Shown here: positions 7,990 through 16,711 of the stretch, piece by piece | How positions within the stretch are numbered: the first letter of the stretch is position 1 | Layout: each line of letters begins with the position of its first letter | Program-made: the position numbers and the translations under genes | NCBI GenBank assembly: GCA_947168965.1 | Contig: CAMVNW010000008.1 | Coordinates: 1-41,401, forward strand | Direction of reading: 5' to 3' | DNA from: an uncultured Caryophanales bacterium | GTDB lineage: Bacteria > Bacillota_I > Bacilli_A > RF39 > UBA660 | DNA: 41,401 bases | The notes under the pieces: model-generated | Database searches by the model: none | What the model saw: only the letters and a program-made list of their open reading frames with translations | What the model was told of the DNA's origin: nothing

Positions 7990-8002
7990 ATTTGGTTATG
8001 GG

Positions 8003-8160
8003 TGCTCTCTTCAGAGGGTGGAATAATTTAACCATTCTTTTGTCCGTCACAGTACGTATTTTCCTTTATAAAATAAAGTTTTGTACACTATAGTTCATTT
8101 TTATAGATTTTTTCTACATACCATTTTAGATACCAAATGGTATGTAAAACTGTACCTAAA
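8003..8160. repeat. Left flank of the restriction island: repeat words and nested inverted repeat
   Basis: This non-coding stretch between the valS promoter and the DUF6119 terminator holds TGCTCTCTTCA (8003-8013). It also has a perfect 12-bp inverted repeat, TACATACCATTT (8115-8126) / AAATGGTATGTA (8135-8146), and the units TTTTAGATACC (8124-8134) and TGGTATGTAAAA (8138-8149). A weaker related unit, TGTACCTAAAA, follows at 8151-8161. Both main words and the unit type recur beyond the other end of the restriction island (15787-15836). No gene is seen here. Confidence 0.55.
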
Positions 8161-8180
8161 ATCTTATATAAAAATGTAAT

Positions 8181-8220
8181 AAAAAAGCATATATAGATTC
8201 GTGGCTATATATGCTTTTTT
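8181..8220. terminator. Strong (possibly bidirectional) terminator after the DUF6119 gene
   Basis: Perfect 16-bp arms, AAAAAAGCATATATAG (8181-8196) and CTATATATGCTTTTTT (8205-8220), with an 8-base loop. A T-run is present in both directions. It closes the restriction island transcript eight bases after the DUF6119 stop. Confidence 0.9.
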
Positions 8221-8227
8221 ATTCTCA

Positions 8228-9823
8228 TTATTGATTATAATAATTAATTCTTATAACAGGAATTTTATTAGCTGATAGAACTTTATTAGACCATTCTGTT
8301 AATTTATTTAAAAACATTATTGATTCAAAGGATAATAAATTTATATTATTGTCATTATCATAAAATTTATTTTTTCCTGTGACAAATAGCCATAAGCCTA
8401 TTTTTTTAACATTCTTATATTTATTTATTAACTCATCAGTATCATATGAATTAGAAACGAATGTGTCAACTGTAAGATCAGATTGATCAATAGCATAGCA
8501 AAAATCTCTTGGAGTACCAACTTTAACGGCATAAATTATGTCGTCTTCTTTAGCTAAATCAGCAATTTCAATTTTAAAGTTTTCTCCCTTGCATATATTT
8601 ACAAGATTTCTATCTAAATTATCAAAATTATTTTTTGCAGATAATTCATTATTAATGGCTTGTTCGCGATATATAGATTTCTTATCATTTTTATCTTTAT
8701 TCTTAACATCAACTAAATTATGTTTTTCTAAGTATTCTTTATACCAATCACTTGAAAAATCATCTTTTTTATCATATTTTTCTATTTTTATATTTTTTAA
8801 TCCATCTTTTATATTGTTATAAAAGTCATTATTATAATAATATATATCTCCATCATATAAAACATATCTATCATTCCTATATTTAAAATCAAATGTAATA
8901 GTTTCATTAAACGATTTAATAAAACTAAAACCTTCATCTGATATATATTTAATTTTTAAATATTTATATATCCCACTTGTATCGATATTGTGCTTACTTA
9001 TAAACTCTTTTATATAATAGGTATTGAGAAATGGAATGTCTTCTCTAATATTTTTGTACGCCAATTCCGTTTTAAAACAGTCATCAAAAAATATAGAACT
9101 TCCTAGTATATTCATATCTTCTAACATAAAATCTGCATCTTCAATTTTTTCAGACAAGACACTTGTCAAATAATTCCATATTTCATCTAGTAATTCTTCG
9201 TTTTTCAACTTTAAGAATAATGGTATTGGCCTTTTTTCTTTTCTATTGCTTATTGTATTTAATATATCAATTATTTTATCTAATGAATCTATCATTTCAT
9301 CAACATTTATTCTTACTGATTTACCAATTCCAATACACTTTCCTAAATTTTCTATTTCGTCTGGTATTATTTCCAAATTCACTACTGACTCGCCCTTATC
9401 AACTACAATTAAATCTGAGTTGGTCAATGTTCTAACTAAACTATTTGTGCTTCCATTAAGTATTTTCGAAGCCTTTCTTTTTACTTTAGAAACCTCAACA
9501 CGTTTAGCAATATTCATAGGAAATTCAGAATCACAATATTTTTGAACAAGAGAACTACTCATACCATAAGTAATTGCATACATATCCAGACTATTATCAG
9601 CAATTAAGATTCCTTTCAAACTATCTTTATCGATAGAAATATCAACCCCAAATTCATTTAAGATTTTTTGCCATGATATAGTTGAATTATCTTTTTTACT
9701 ATAATATAGTTTTAAATCATAATCGCCGCTTTTAATTGATTTATTATTTGTAATATAGCCAGATTCTAACATTTCTTTGATTAATATATCTTTTTTTGTT
9801 ATTTTAAAAATATTATATTGCAA
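8228..9823 (-). CDS. DUF6119 / TIGR04141 family sporadically distributed protein
   Basis: About 531 residues, cytosolic. Signs of the TIGR04141 (DUF6119) family are an N-terminal LQYNIFKITKKD strand, GILIADNSLDMYAITYG (about 75-95), then FPMNIAKRVEVSKVKRK. Near residue 425 the FKIEIADLAKEDDIIYAVKVG block corresponds to the family's E-x-C/A-D-L ... HVK segment. The function of this family is not known; members occur patchily near restriction and other defence genes, as here. The start is a choice: an in-frame GTG at 9832 sits on top of the AAAGGA site, whereas a TTG at 9823 is six bases after it, so I take the TTG. The same AGTAAAGGAAGTGGT leader precedes the KAP gene. A terminator-like repeated hairpin (9846-9893) separates it from the upstream restriction genes. 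Confidence 0.7.
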   Translation of the reverse strand: MQYNIFKITKKDILIKEMLESGYITNNKSIKSGDYDLKLYYSKKDNSTISWQKILNEFGVDISIDKDSLKGILIADNSLDMYAITYGMSSSLVQKYCDSEFPMNIAKRVEVSKVKRKASKILNGSTNSLVRTLTNSDLIVVDKGESVVNLEIIPDEIENLGKCIGIGKSVRINVDEMIDSLDKIIDILNTISNRKEKRPIPLFLKLKNEELLDEIWNYLTSVLSEKIEDADFMLEDMNILGSSIFFDDCFKTELAYKNIREDIPFLNTYYIKEFISKHNIDTSGIYKYLKIKYISDEGFSFIKSFNETITFDFKYRNDRYVLYDGDIYYYNNDFYNNIKDGLKNIKIEKYDKKDDFSSDWYKEYLEKHNLVDVKNKDKNDKKSIYREQAINNELSAKNNFDNLDRNLVNICKGENFKIEIADLAKEDDIIYAVKVGTPRDFCYAIDQSDLTVDTFVSNSYDTDELINKYKNVKKIGLWLFVTGKNKFYDNDNNINLLSFESIMFLNKLTEWSNKVLSANKIPVIRINYYNQ

Positions 9824-9845
9824 ACAAACCACTTCCTTTACTACT

Positions 9846-9893
9846 AAAAAACGCCACTACAAAAACTTCTCAACAAAGCCTGTACTAGCGCTC
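9846..9893 (-). repeat. Repeated leader hairpin, copy C (upstream of DUF6119)
   Basis: On the minus strand: AGCGCTAGTACAGGC, a variable loop, GTTTTTGTAGTGGCG, then a T-run. The arms pair with G-U wobbles, as in a rho-independent terminator. The sequence is nearly identical to hairpins at 18161-18205 and 23202-23247. Unlike those, it has no promoter or palindrome of its own, because it abuts the stop of the DUF262/DUF1524 gene (9898). Confidence 0.85.
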
Positions 9894-9897
9894 TTTT

Positions 9898-12108
9898 TTA
9901 TTCTTTTTCTATAAACAATAAACAAAATAATGATATGTCTAATTGATATCTATTAAATAAATCTCTTATCCAATCAAAAATTGTAATTCTACTATAATTT
10001 GTATAAACAAATAATGATGGTAAAATTTCTTCTTGATGTTCATTTTCCTTTGTTCTTGAAAATCTTATAGTTTTACCTCTTTCATATGTATAATTACTAT
10101 TTGCCAAATCATCCAAAACAGAATTATCTATATTGTATAATAGTTTGATGATTTCTTTAAATATGCTTCTATAACTGTCAGCTCTATACTTTGTTTCTTC
10201 AAATTGGAACCCATATAACTTATAAGCAGGATTATTTTCAAATTCGTCAGCATTATCTTCAGGATTGTCTATATAAAACTCATAAAATTTTTCAAATTCT
10301 AATGTAGTATCTATATCTTTAGGATAAAGAAACTCCTTCATAATTACTTTTGATAATCTTTCTGCACGTTTTTCAATTTCATTTTCATTCCAAATATCTA
10401 TGTTGTTTTCTTCATTATTCTTTAATTCTTCATTTAATTTAACAATTTTAGTTTCACCTGTAATAAGCATATCATTATAACGTTTTTTCTTATTCAAGAA
10501 TGAATCATTACTATATTCAGAATTATAACCAGTAATGGATAAATTACCTAATGTATGAACGTATTTATCATATATTTCTTGATAATTATCACCCAAACTT
10601 GTTTTCCACTGAGTGCTTAATGTCTCAGGCATTATATGCTCTATAGTTAATTCAGACATATCAACTGGCTCTTTTCCACTATTTTCTATCAAATCAAAGA
10701 AATATCTTAATATTCTTGTTTTAGCATTTGCATACATATTACTATATAGCAAGCCCTCTTTAAACATATTATCATTAGGCATCCTGTCTTCTGTTTTTAA
10801 TGTACACAAATATGCCTCACATGCCTTAAAATAATAGTTAAAATTATTTTTATTTTTTTCAAATATTTTATTATATAAAGATGCATAAAATCTACGTAAG
10901 CTTGATGAAGCAACATTTGCTATATTACGTCTCATAGCATAATTACCAAATAATCTTATGATGTTATTAAATTCTTTTTCTTTATTTATTAATTCTAATT
11001 CTTCGTCCTTTGTTAACACTATTTTAACTTCTTCACCTAGATCATTTTTGCTTTTCATATGTAATTTTCTAATATCATCAAAATCATTACATACTTTTAA
11101 CATAAATGGATATATAGTTCTATGTTGCAAAATATTAAATATATTGCATAATTGATTTGTTTCTTTATCATAATCTTTAGAATTATTCAAAACTAGTAAT
11201 TTATAATACTGAGCATATTGAACTATTTCACTAAATATCTTTTCAATACCTTCAATTCCTATTATGTTACTATTAATATAATATTTTTTAAAATTTTCAT
11301 ATACTTTCTTTTCTTCTATGTACCTTGTATCTTTTGATACCAAAAAATCATAAAAGAATTTCTCAATATTATCTTTTCCAATTAAACTTTCAATTGTAAT
11401 CCAATAGTTTTTATATATTTCAGCCTGCTTACCAACATCTAAAATCCCCATTAATAAAAAATTTCTGATAAGGTCTGCAGTTGTTAATTTAACTCCCGTT
11501 GAATTAATACTTTCAAATATTTTTTGAGGAGAATCTCCCTCATTTAAAACTATTTCAACTATTTCTAATCTATCTATTCCTTCTACTAATTTATCAGGAG
11601 CCCATTGTTCAGATTCAATAGTCTTCTTTATTAATGTTTTAAAATGATTATAGTTAATTACAACTTTTGATGATGTATCTAAATTAGTTGTATTTCCCAT
11701 CAATACTTTTTCTAGTTCAGAATTATCATTATCACTATTTTTAAGTTTTAGTTTATATCTTTCTTCACAGTTTTCGTTATATATATTTTGTCTAATTTTC
11801 TTTTTTGTAATATTTTCAGGATCTTTAATTAAATCATCAATAGCTTTCAATAATAACATAATTGTTGTTAATCTTTGTTGTCCATCAATTATCGGACAAC
11901 TTTTTATATCATTACGTTTTGTTGTTGAATAAACTAAGCTTCCTAAAAAATGGTTTCTCTCATTTTTTATACTACTAACTATATCATTATACAATAACTC
12001 ACAGTTTTCTTTTTCCCAAGTATAATTTCTTTGATATACCGGAATCGTATATTGAACATCCGTTTTCTTTATTATATCATCATATAACATTCTATTATTT
12101 GCTTCCAT
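9898..12108 (-). CDS. GmrSD-like DUF262/DUF1524 restriction protein
   Basis: About 736 residues. The N-terminal DUF262 (ParB/Srx-like NTPase) domain has YTIPVYQRNYTWEKENCELL and the diagnostic IDGQQRLTT (about 74-82). FESINSTGVKLTTADLIRNF follows at about 198. The C-terminal DUF1524 HNH-type nuclease has IEHIMPETLSTQW (His about 491) and HTLGNLSITGYNSEYSN. This single-chain layout is that of GmrSD/BrxU/SspE-type enzymes that restrict modified or specially marked phage DNA. A further ~170-residue C-terminal region is unassigned. The longest frame opens with GTG at 12117; I choose ATG 12108 because GAGGTGG lies five bases before it. It begins just after the endonuclease stop (12120), so it is in the same operon. 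Confidence 0.88.
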   Translation of the reverse strand: MEANNRMLYDDIIKKTDVQYTIPVYQRNYTWEKENCELLYNDIVSSIKNERNHFLGSLVYSTTKRNDIKSCPIIDGQQRLTTIMLLLKAIDDLIKDPENITKKKIRQNIYNENCEERYKLKLKNSDNDNSELEKVLMGNTTNLDTSSKVVINYNHFKTLIKKTIESEQWAPDKLVEGIDRLEIVEIVLNEGDSPQKIFESINSTGVKLTTADLIRNFLLMGILDVGKQAEIYKNYWITIESLIGKDNIEKFFYDFLVSKDTRYIEEKKVYENFKKYYINSNIIGIEGIEKIFSEIVQYAQYYKLLVLNNSKDYDKETNQLCNIFNILQHRTIYPFMLKVCNDFDDIRKLHMKSKNDLGEEVKIVLTKDEELELINKEKEFNNIIRLFGNYAMRRNIANVASSSLRRFYASLYNKIFEKNKNNFNYYFKACEAYLCTLKTEDRMPNDNMFKEGLLYSNMYANAKTRILRYFFDLIENSGKEPVDMSELTIEHIMPETLSTQWKTSLGDNYQEIYDKYVHTLGNLSITGYNSEYSNDSFLNKKKRYNDMLITGETKIVKLNEELKNNEENNIDIWNENEIEKRAERLSKVIMKEFLYPKDIDTTLEFEKFYEFYIDNPEDNADEFENNPAYKLYGFQFEETKYRADSYRSIFKEIIKLLYNIDNSVLDDLANSNYTYERGKTIRFSRTKENEHQEEILPSLFVYTNYSRITIFDWIRDLFNRYQLDISLFCLLFIEKE

Positions 12109-12119
12109 TACATCCACCT

Positions 12120-13685
12120 CTACATTAGATTTTTAAGGATATCAAAAATATTTTTTTCATAATCCTTTGTGTATTGTTTCATATCTTCAAATATATTCTT
12201 CTCAACGCATATTTTATTAAACTCTTCCTTTTTATAGCACTTAGCGCTAAAACTATTATCTGAATGATCTTGAATATAATCAATTATTAAAGCATTGAAA
12301 AATCTATGTGTATCTTCATGAATAACTGGTGCTATTAAAGACATATATTTTTCATCCCAAGGTGTATCAGAAATATGTCTGAATAGATTTGATGTTTCAT
12401 AATTTAATTGTTGAGCCTTATTTCGGATAAGAGTTACCTCAATCAACCAATATTTACCTTTGCCAACAACTTCAATATCACCACAATTACCTGGTGCATG
12501 TGAAATTGGAATACCATATGAATCTGTCTTGTAATTAGGTTTAATAGAGAAAGAATCTCCATATACTAAATATAATAATATTGATATAAAAAATTCGAAT
12601 TGTAAAGGATCATCAATATATTTAAATTCTTTATTCTTGCCTTTTACTCCTATATTATTAATTAACTCTAATGTTTTCTCTTGATTTAATTTATAATCCA
12701 TTATAACTTTTTTTAGCACAAAATTATAATCATAAACATCTACGTTTGATTTTCTATTAGCATATACAACTTTCATTTCATCTTCAGTTAAATAACTAAT
12801 TTTATCAAAATAATCTTTAGGATTTAATTTCTCTTCTTCACTAACTACATATGTCTTATCCATAAAATAATCAACAAATTTTTCAGTATCCTTATTTATT
12901 TCTATTAGCAATATACCATCATTAACAATATTAACAAAACCTGTTATTCTTAGCATTCTTAATACTGTGTCTGGATAATCATTAATAACGGTATTTTCTT
13001 GATTTTGTTTTCCATAGTTTTCTTTCAAATAAGTATATACACTATTAGTTGTAGGGAAAACATTATTTTCAATCAATTCAATAAATTTATCAGAATCATC
13101 TTCTCTACTAAAAAGAGAAAGTATAAATTGATTATAGCTTAGTTTTTTATTCTTGGCAGATAATTTTCTTAAAACTTTAATAATAAATTTAAAATAATTA
13201 AAATCATTACTGACATTTCTATATGGCGACTTCCAATTATATTTCATTGTTTGAATTCCAAAAGCTTCTTGTGGATCAATAACATTTTTTAATAATTTCT
13301 TTGCAACATCACCTATAATTAATTTTTCATTATATTGTGTATAAACAAATCCGAATTCTGATAGTGTTCTCATATAAGTCCAGAATCTAGATTGATATCC
13401 TTTTGGAAAATGACCATCTCGATTTCGTGTTTTATTTATCTCGATTATTTTGGCTTTAATAGCTTCTTCAGTCTTTAAACTATTCAAATCAAGGCTATCA
13501 CTCTTAACAACCTCCTGAGAATAAATATCATATAGAATATCAAGAATAACATTGTCATTTAAAATATACCCTTCATATTCATTTAATACCTCTAAAACTG
13601 ATTTTAAACGTTCTGGATTTCTTATTGCTGTATCAAAATTTAATTCCTTATATTCAGGATTTCTCCTAGTTCCCATTCTTGTCAT
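12120..13685 (-). CDS. Type IIS restriction endonuclease, AlwI-like
   Basis: About 521 residues, partner of the adjacent fused methyltransferase. The N-terminus (MGTRRNPEYKELNFDTAIRNPERLKSVLEVLNEYEG) and the catalytic block HAPGNCGDIEV (about 396-406) then YWLIEVTL (413-419), with Q-x-N-Y-E-T and R-H following, match what I recall of the AlwI family. The Asp in GDIEV and the Glu in IEVTL would be the PD-(D/E)XK metal ligands, with Thr where Lys is usual. The frame extends upstream to 13733, but that part overlaps the methyltransferase. ATG 13685 is preferred, giving a 20-nt overlap; its nearest AAGGAGG is 15 bases off, suggesting translational coupling. Cleavage specificity cannot be stated from sequence. 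Confidence 0.65.
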   Translation of the reverse strand: MTRMGTRRNPEYKELNFDTAIRNPERLKSVLEVLNEYEGYILNDNVILDILYDIYSQEVVKSDSLDLNSLKTEEAIKAKIIEINKTRNRDGHFPKGYQSRFWTYMRTLSEFGFVYTQYNEKLIIGDVAKKLLKNVIDPQEAFGIQTMKYNWKSPYRNVSNDFNYFKFIIKVLRKLSAKNKKLSYNQFILSLFSREDDSDKFIELIENNVFPTTNSVYTYLKENYGKQNQENTVINDYPDTVLRMLRITGFVNIVNDGILLIEINKDTEKFVDYFMDKTYVVSEEEKLNPKDYFDKISYLTEDEMKVVYANRKSNVDVYDYNFVLKKVIMDYKLNQEKTLELINNIGVKGKNKEFKYIDDPLQFEFFISILLYLVYGDSFSIKPNYKTDSYGIPISHAPGNCGDIEVVGKGKYWLIEVTLIRNKAQQLNYETSNLFRHISDTPWDEKYMSLIAPVIHEDTHRFFNALIIDYIQDHSDNSFSAKCYKKEEFNKICVEKNIFEDMKQYTKDYEKNIFDILKNLM

Positions 13686-15609
13686 AATTAGTAACAAATA
13701 CCTCCTTAGATCCGGCTTTAACAGTATTGTCATTAAAGCTTATATAATTACTGTTTATTTCGTAAGTATTATATTTTTTTGACCATTTTTCAAAAATTGT
13801 ATTTTTCTTTTCTTTATGGTATACCAAATTAGTTATACCAAATCGAATTCCTTTCATATCTAATTCATCTAACAGATTATATAATTGTTTTTCATCATCC
13901 TCGTTCCATAATTTATTGTATTCACTTTGACTGATAAGATATGGGGGGTCTAATAAAACATAATCATTTTTTCCTAATTCTAAAGATTTTAAAAATTCCT
14001 TATAATCTTTATTAAAATATTCAATCTTAATACGCTTTATATAATCAAAATAATAATTTAATGAATTATATACATTACTATTAAAATCAACATTTCCAAC
14101 TGGCAAATTAAATTGTCCCTTTGCATTAAACCTTGTCATATGATTAAATCCATATATTAATAATAAATATAATTTAAGAGTATTTGTTTTATCTTTATTA
14201 AAATCATTTCTCAATTGTAAATAAGCGTCTTTATTATATTTTGCATAATATGTTTTCTTATGTAATGCTTTAAGTTCTTCTGGAACTAAATGGCCATTAT
14301 ATGAACAAGATAGTCCATAATGATTTATAGTTTTAAAAATCTTTTCAAAGAATTTTTCTTTGTCAGGAGAATATTTTTTTAACATTTCATGTATAGAAAT
14401 AATACTTGAATCTATATCATTAACTATATAATTTTTAGCTTTGACATTTAAGAATGATGAACCTCCACCTACAAATGGCTCAACATAATTAACAATTCCT
14501 TCAGGCATATATTTTTTGATTTCAGGCATTAATTTATATTTATCACCAACATAAAATAATGGTGATCTATAGGATATTTCCTTCTTAATATCTTTCTTAA
14601 CTTTAGTTATAAATATAAACTCTTTATGATTATTTAAATCAGTTTTTCCCGCATCAAATGCCTTATATTTTTTTTCAAATATTTGTGTTTCACCTTTACT
14701 AGATAATATTGTTTCAATCTCCTCCAGTGTAATTTTGTTCTTTGATGAACTACTTTTAGAATTATATGTATTATTATAAGAAACAACTATGTATTTAGCA
14801 TCTAAGCTTTGAACCAAATCATTAAACGCTATTGGAGCAGTAACCTTACAATAATCAGACATATTTTCTTCTTTAGGTTTTAAAGCTGTTCCAAATAACT
14901 CAGGCTTCTTCCATTCAGTAATATTCTCCAGAATATGATAGAATCTACTATATTGTCTTGAATTATATGGAGGATCAATGTATGCAACATCGCATTTAAC
15001 CCTTTTAGCTAAGTCATTTGAATCTTCTCTATATATTTCAATTACCTTTTTTTTCTTTTCATCTTTAGGATTAATTAATTCAAATACAAAAGATGACTTT
15101 ATTTCTTTTATTTTTCTATAAGCATCATAGTGACCAATTGTATTAGCTATTCTATCTAAAGAATATAATAGCGAAGCAATTAATATACTATATTCTTTAT
15201 AATTGATTTTGTTAGATCTTTTTAACTTTTCTATATCTTCCCTTATATATCCAATTTTTAAAGAATCATCATAATTAAAAAACTTATTTCCAAAATTAAT
15301 CGAAACATAATTATCTTTAAGTTTGGATGAGTCTAATTTCTGATATCTAATCTTTATATCATTTATCAATCCAGCGTTATATTCTTCATTTAAAAAAAAT
15401 GCATTATATATAATATTGTTTGAATATAAAAAGTCATTAATAATAAATCTATCATATTCATCAAACATATAATCCGTTACAGACCCAGTTCCGGCAAATA
15501 CATCAAAAAATGAGTGACAATTTTTACAATTTTTCTTTATTAAATCAGATATCCAATCCATTAATTTATATTTATTACCTATGTATCTACGATTTTGTAT
15601 ATCAAACAT
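13666..15609 (-). CDS. Fused two-domain N6-adenine DNA methyltransferase (type IIS, M.FokI/M.AlwI-like)
   Basis: About 647 residues made of two D12-class adenine methyltransferases in one chain. Domain 1 has RRYIGNKYKLMDWI, FDVFAGTGSV (about 36-45) and YIDPPYNSRQY (about 210-220). Domain 2 starts at SPLFYVGDKYKLMPEI and has FVGGGSSF (about 379-386) and LLDPPYLISQ (about 552-561). An asymmetric type IIS site needs each strand methylated by a separate activity, which such fusions provide. The product protects host DNA from the endonuclease encoded next. The track start at 15651 is rejected for ATG 15609, which has AGGAGG five bases upstream. A TATAAT (15655-15650) may be its -10. It heads the restriction operon. 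Confidence 0.92.
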   Translation of the reverse strand: MFDIQNRRYIGNKYKLMDWISDLIKKNCKNCHSFFDVFAGTGSVTDYMFDEYDRFIINDFLYSNNIIYNAFFLNEEYNAGLINDIKIRYQKLDSSKLKDNYVSINFGNKFFNYDDSLKIGYIREDIEKLKRSNKINYKEYSILIASLLYSLDRIANTIGHYDAYRKIKEIKSSFVFELINPKDEKKKKVIEIYREDSNDLAKRVKCDVAYIDPPYNSRQYSRFYHILENITEWKKPELFGTALKPKEENMSDYCKVTAPIAFNDLVQSLDAKYIVVSYNNTYNSKSSSSKNKITLEEIETILSSKGETQIFEKKYKAFDAGKTDLNNHKEFIFITKVKKDIKKEISYRSPLFYVGDKYKLMPEIKKYMPEGIVNYVEPFVGGGSSFLNVKAKNYIVNDIDSSIISIHEMLKKYSPDKEKFFEKIFKTINHYGLSCSYNGHLVPEELKALHKKTYYAKYNKDAYLQLRNDFNKDKTNTLKLYLLLIYGFNHMTRFNAKGQFNLPVGNVDFNSNVYNSLNYYFDYIKRIKIEYFNKDYKEFLKSLELGKNDYVLLDPPYLISQSEYNKLWNEDDEKQLYNLLDELDMKGIRFGITNLVYHKEKKNTIFEKWSKKYNTYEINSNYISFNDNTVKAGSKEVFVTNYDKNGN

Positions 15610-15649
15610 ATTTACCTCCTGATTTGTACTTAATATATTTCCTATAAAC

Positions 15650-15655
15650 ATTATA
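15650..15655 (-). promoter_or_regulatory. Possible -10 element of the restriction operon
   Basis: TATAAT on the minus strand, about 40 bases upstream of the methyltransferase start. No convincing -35 is seen at 16-18 bases, so the promoter is tentative. Confidence 0.4.
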
Positions 15656-15786
15656 TCATATAACCTTCTGTTTTTCTCATCATTTTATATGAAATATAAT
15701 AATTAATTACGAATGATTTTGTGATTACAAATTGATGTGATAATGTATTTTTAGAGGCAAAAGTGAACTGGCGTGAACAATTTGTA

Positions 15787-15836
15787 TGCTCTCTTCAAAA
15801 TGCACTATCCTGCTGGTATGTAAAAGGTATCTAAAA
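15787..15836. repeat. Right flank of the restriction island: repeat words matching the left flank
   Basis: TGCTCTCTTCA (15787-15797) and two tandem units, TGGTATGTAAAA (15814-15825) and GGTATCTAAAA (15826-15836). The same words occur in the same order at 8003-8149, where the second unit is inverted. A nearby GTGAAC-TGGC-GTGAAC direct repeat lies at about 15764-15779. The stretch 15661-15904 has no gene. Confidence 0.55.
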
Positions 15837-15840
15837 ATTT

Positions 15841-15870
15841 AAAAAAGCCTTATAAAATAAGGGCTTTTAA
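15841..15870 (-). terminator. Terminator after the NERD/zinc-finger gene
   Basis: AAAAGCC-TTAT and ATAA-GGGCTTTT arms, followed by a T-run on the minus strand. Confidence 0.75.
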
Positions 15871-15904
15871 GATACAATTTAGGACCCAGGGGGAAGAGAA
15901 CAAT

Positions 15905-16633
15905 TCAATTTCTGGTATATTTACATTTAGGATAATTAGAGCATCCTGTGAATGGTCCATTTTTTCCAGTTTTTCCGACTAAGTATGCTCCGCATAGAGG
16001 GCACTTATTTTTATTATCAATTTCTTTTTGTTCTTTTAATTCTTTTGTTATTTTATTATGCTGTTTTCTTTCTTTTTTGTCAATTATATTTATTGATTTA
16101 ATTTTATTATATATTTCTTCTTCATTATCAATTTTTTTAATATTATATGATTTTATTTTTGCTAATAAATTATTAAGGCCTACTACTTTATTTGAATTTA
16201 CTTTTATTCTTGCCCTACTAGTTATGCACACAATTGAAATAAATAAGTTTTCATCTAAATTTAGTATGTTTTTTAGAGTTTGTATATGTCCATAATTTTG
16301 ATGAATAGGATTTTTAATATAATATGTTTTCTTTGACAATTTGTATGTCCAGTTATCAACATAATCATCTCCTATTATACAAGCATTAAGATGTTTTGTT
16401 TCTATAACAAATATTCCATATTTAGAAATAACTATATGATCTATTTGGTGTGTTTTTCCATCTTCTGTTTTTATCATTAAATCATTGATTACTTTATATT
16501 CATTGTTTAATCTTTTTAGTTCTTTTTTAGTCCAAAATTCTCCTGCTTTTCCAGCAATCTTTCCCCTGTTTTTATAAAAAATTATAGATATTACCAGGAA
16601 TCCCCAACTTAGTAATAAACATATATAATACAT
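15905..16633 (-). CDS. NERD-domain membrane protein with topoisomerase-type zinc finger
   Basis: A 242-residue protein. Residues 2-20 form one membrane anchor. A NERD (nuclease-related) domain follows: GKAGEFWTKKELKRL, HQIDHIVISKYGIFVIETKH (about 66-86, the D...E-x-K type metal-binding core) and the NWTY...IKNPIHQNYGHIQTL block. Residues about 205-242 form a C4 topoisomerase-type zinc finger (CPLCGAYLV, then GCSNYPKCKYT). NERD proteins are presumed DNA-processing nucleases, but targets are unknown. It lies just outside the restriction island and has its own terminator. Confidence 0.85.
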   Translation of the reverse strand: MYYICLLLSWGFLVISIIFYKNRGKIAGKAGEFWTKKELKRLNNEYKVINDLMIKTEDGKTHQIDHIVISKYGIFVIETKHLNACIIGDDYVDNWTYKLSKKTYYIKNPIHQNYGHIQTLKNILNLDENLFISIVCITSRARIKVNSNKVVGLNNLLAKIKSYNIKKIDNEEEIYNKIKSINIIDKKERKQHNKITKELKEQKEIDNKNKCPLCGAYLVGKTGKNGPFTGCSNYPKCKYTRN

Positions 16634-16677
16634 ATTTCATTCACCTATCTTTATACTGATTATATCAAATTTAATAT

Positions 16678-16711
16678 AAAAAGAGAATTAATTTTAATTC
16701 TCTTTTTTATC
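16678..16711 (-). terminator. Terminator after the frameshifted small ORF
   Basis: Perfect 11-bp arms, AAGAGAATTAA (16681-16691) and TTAATTCTCTT (16694-16704), with A/T runs on each side. It begins right at the stop of the broken ORF. Confidence 0.75.

Noticed and set aside
8181-8220. 16-bp inverted repeat as a transposon end
   Set aside because: It lies eight bases after a stop codon with T-runs on both sides, so a terminator explains it.
9846-9893. Hairpin repeats as a CRISPR array or tRNA
   Set aside because: Copies are kilobases apart with no spacers between them, and none folds as a cloverleaf; their place before start codons fits leader hairpins.
13685-13733. Extra 16 residues at the endonuclease N-terminus
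   Set aside because: They lie wholly inside the methyltransferase end and have no start-proximal ribosome site; they look like out-of-frame translation.
15883-15899. Short G-rich stretch after the island as a regulatory G-quadruplex
   Set aside because: Only one long G run is present; four G tracts are needed and are not seen.
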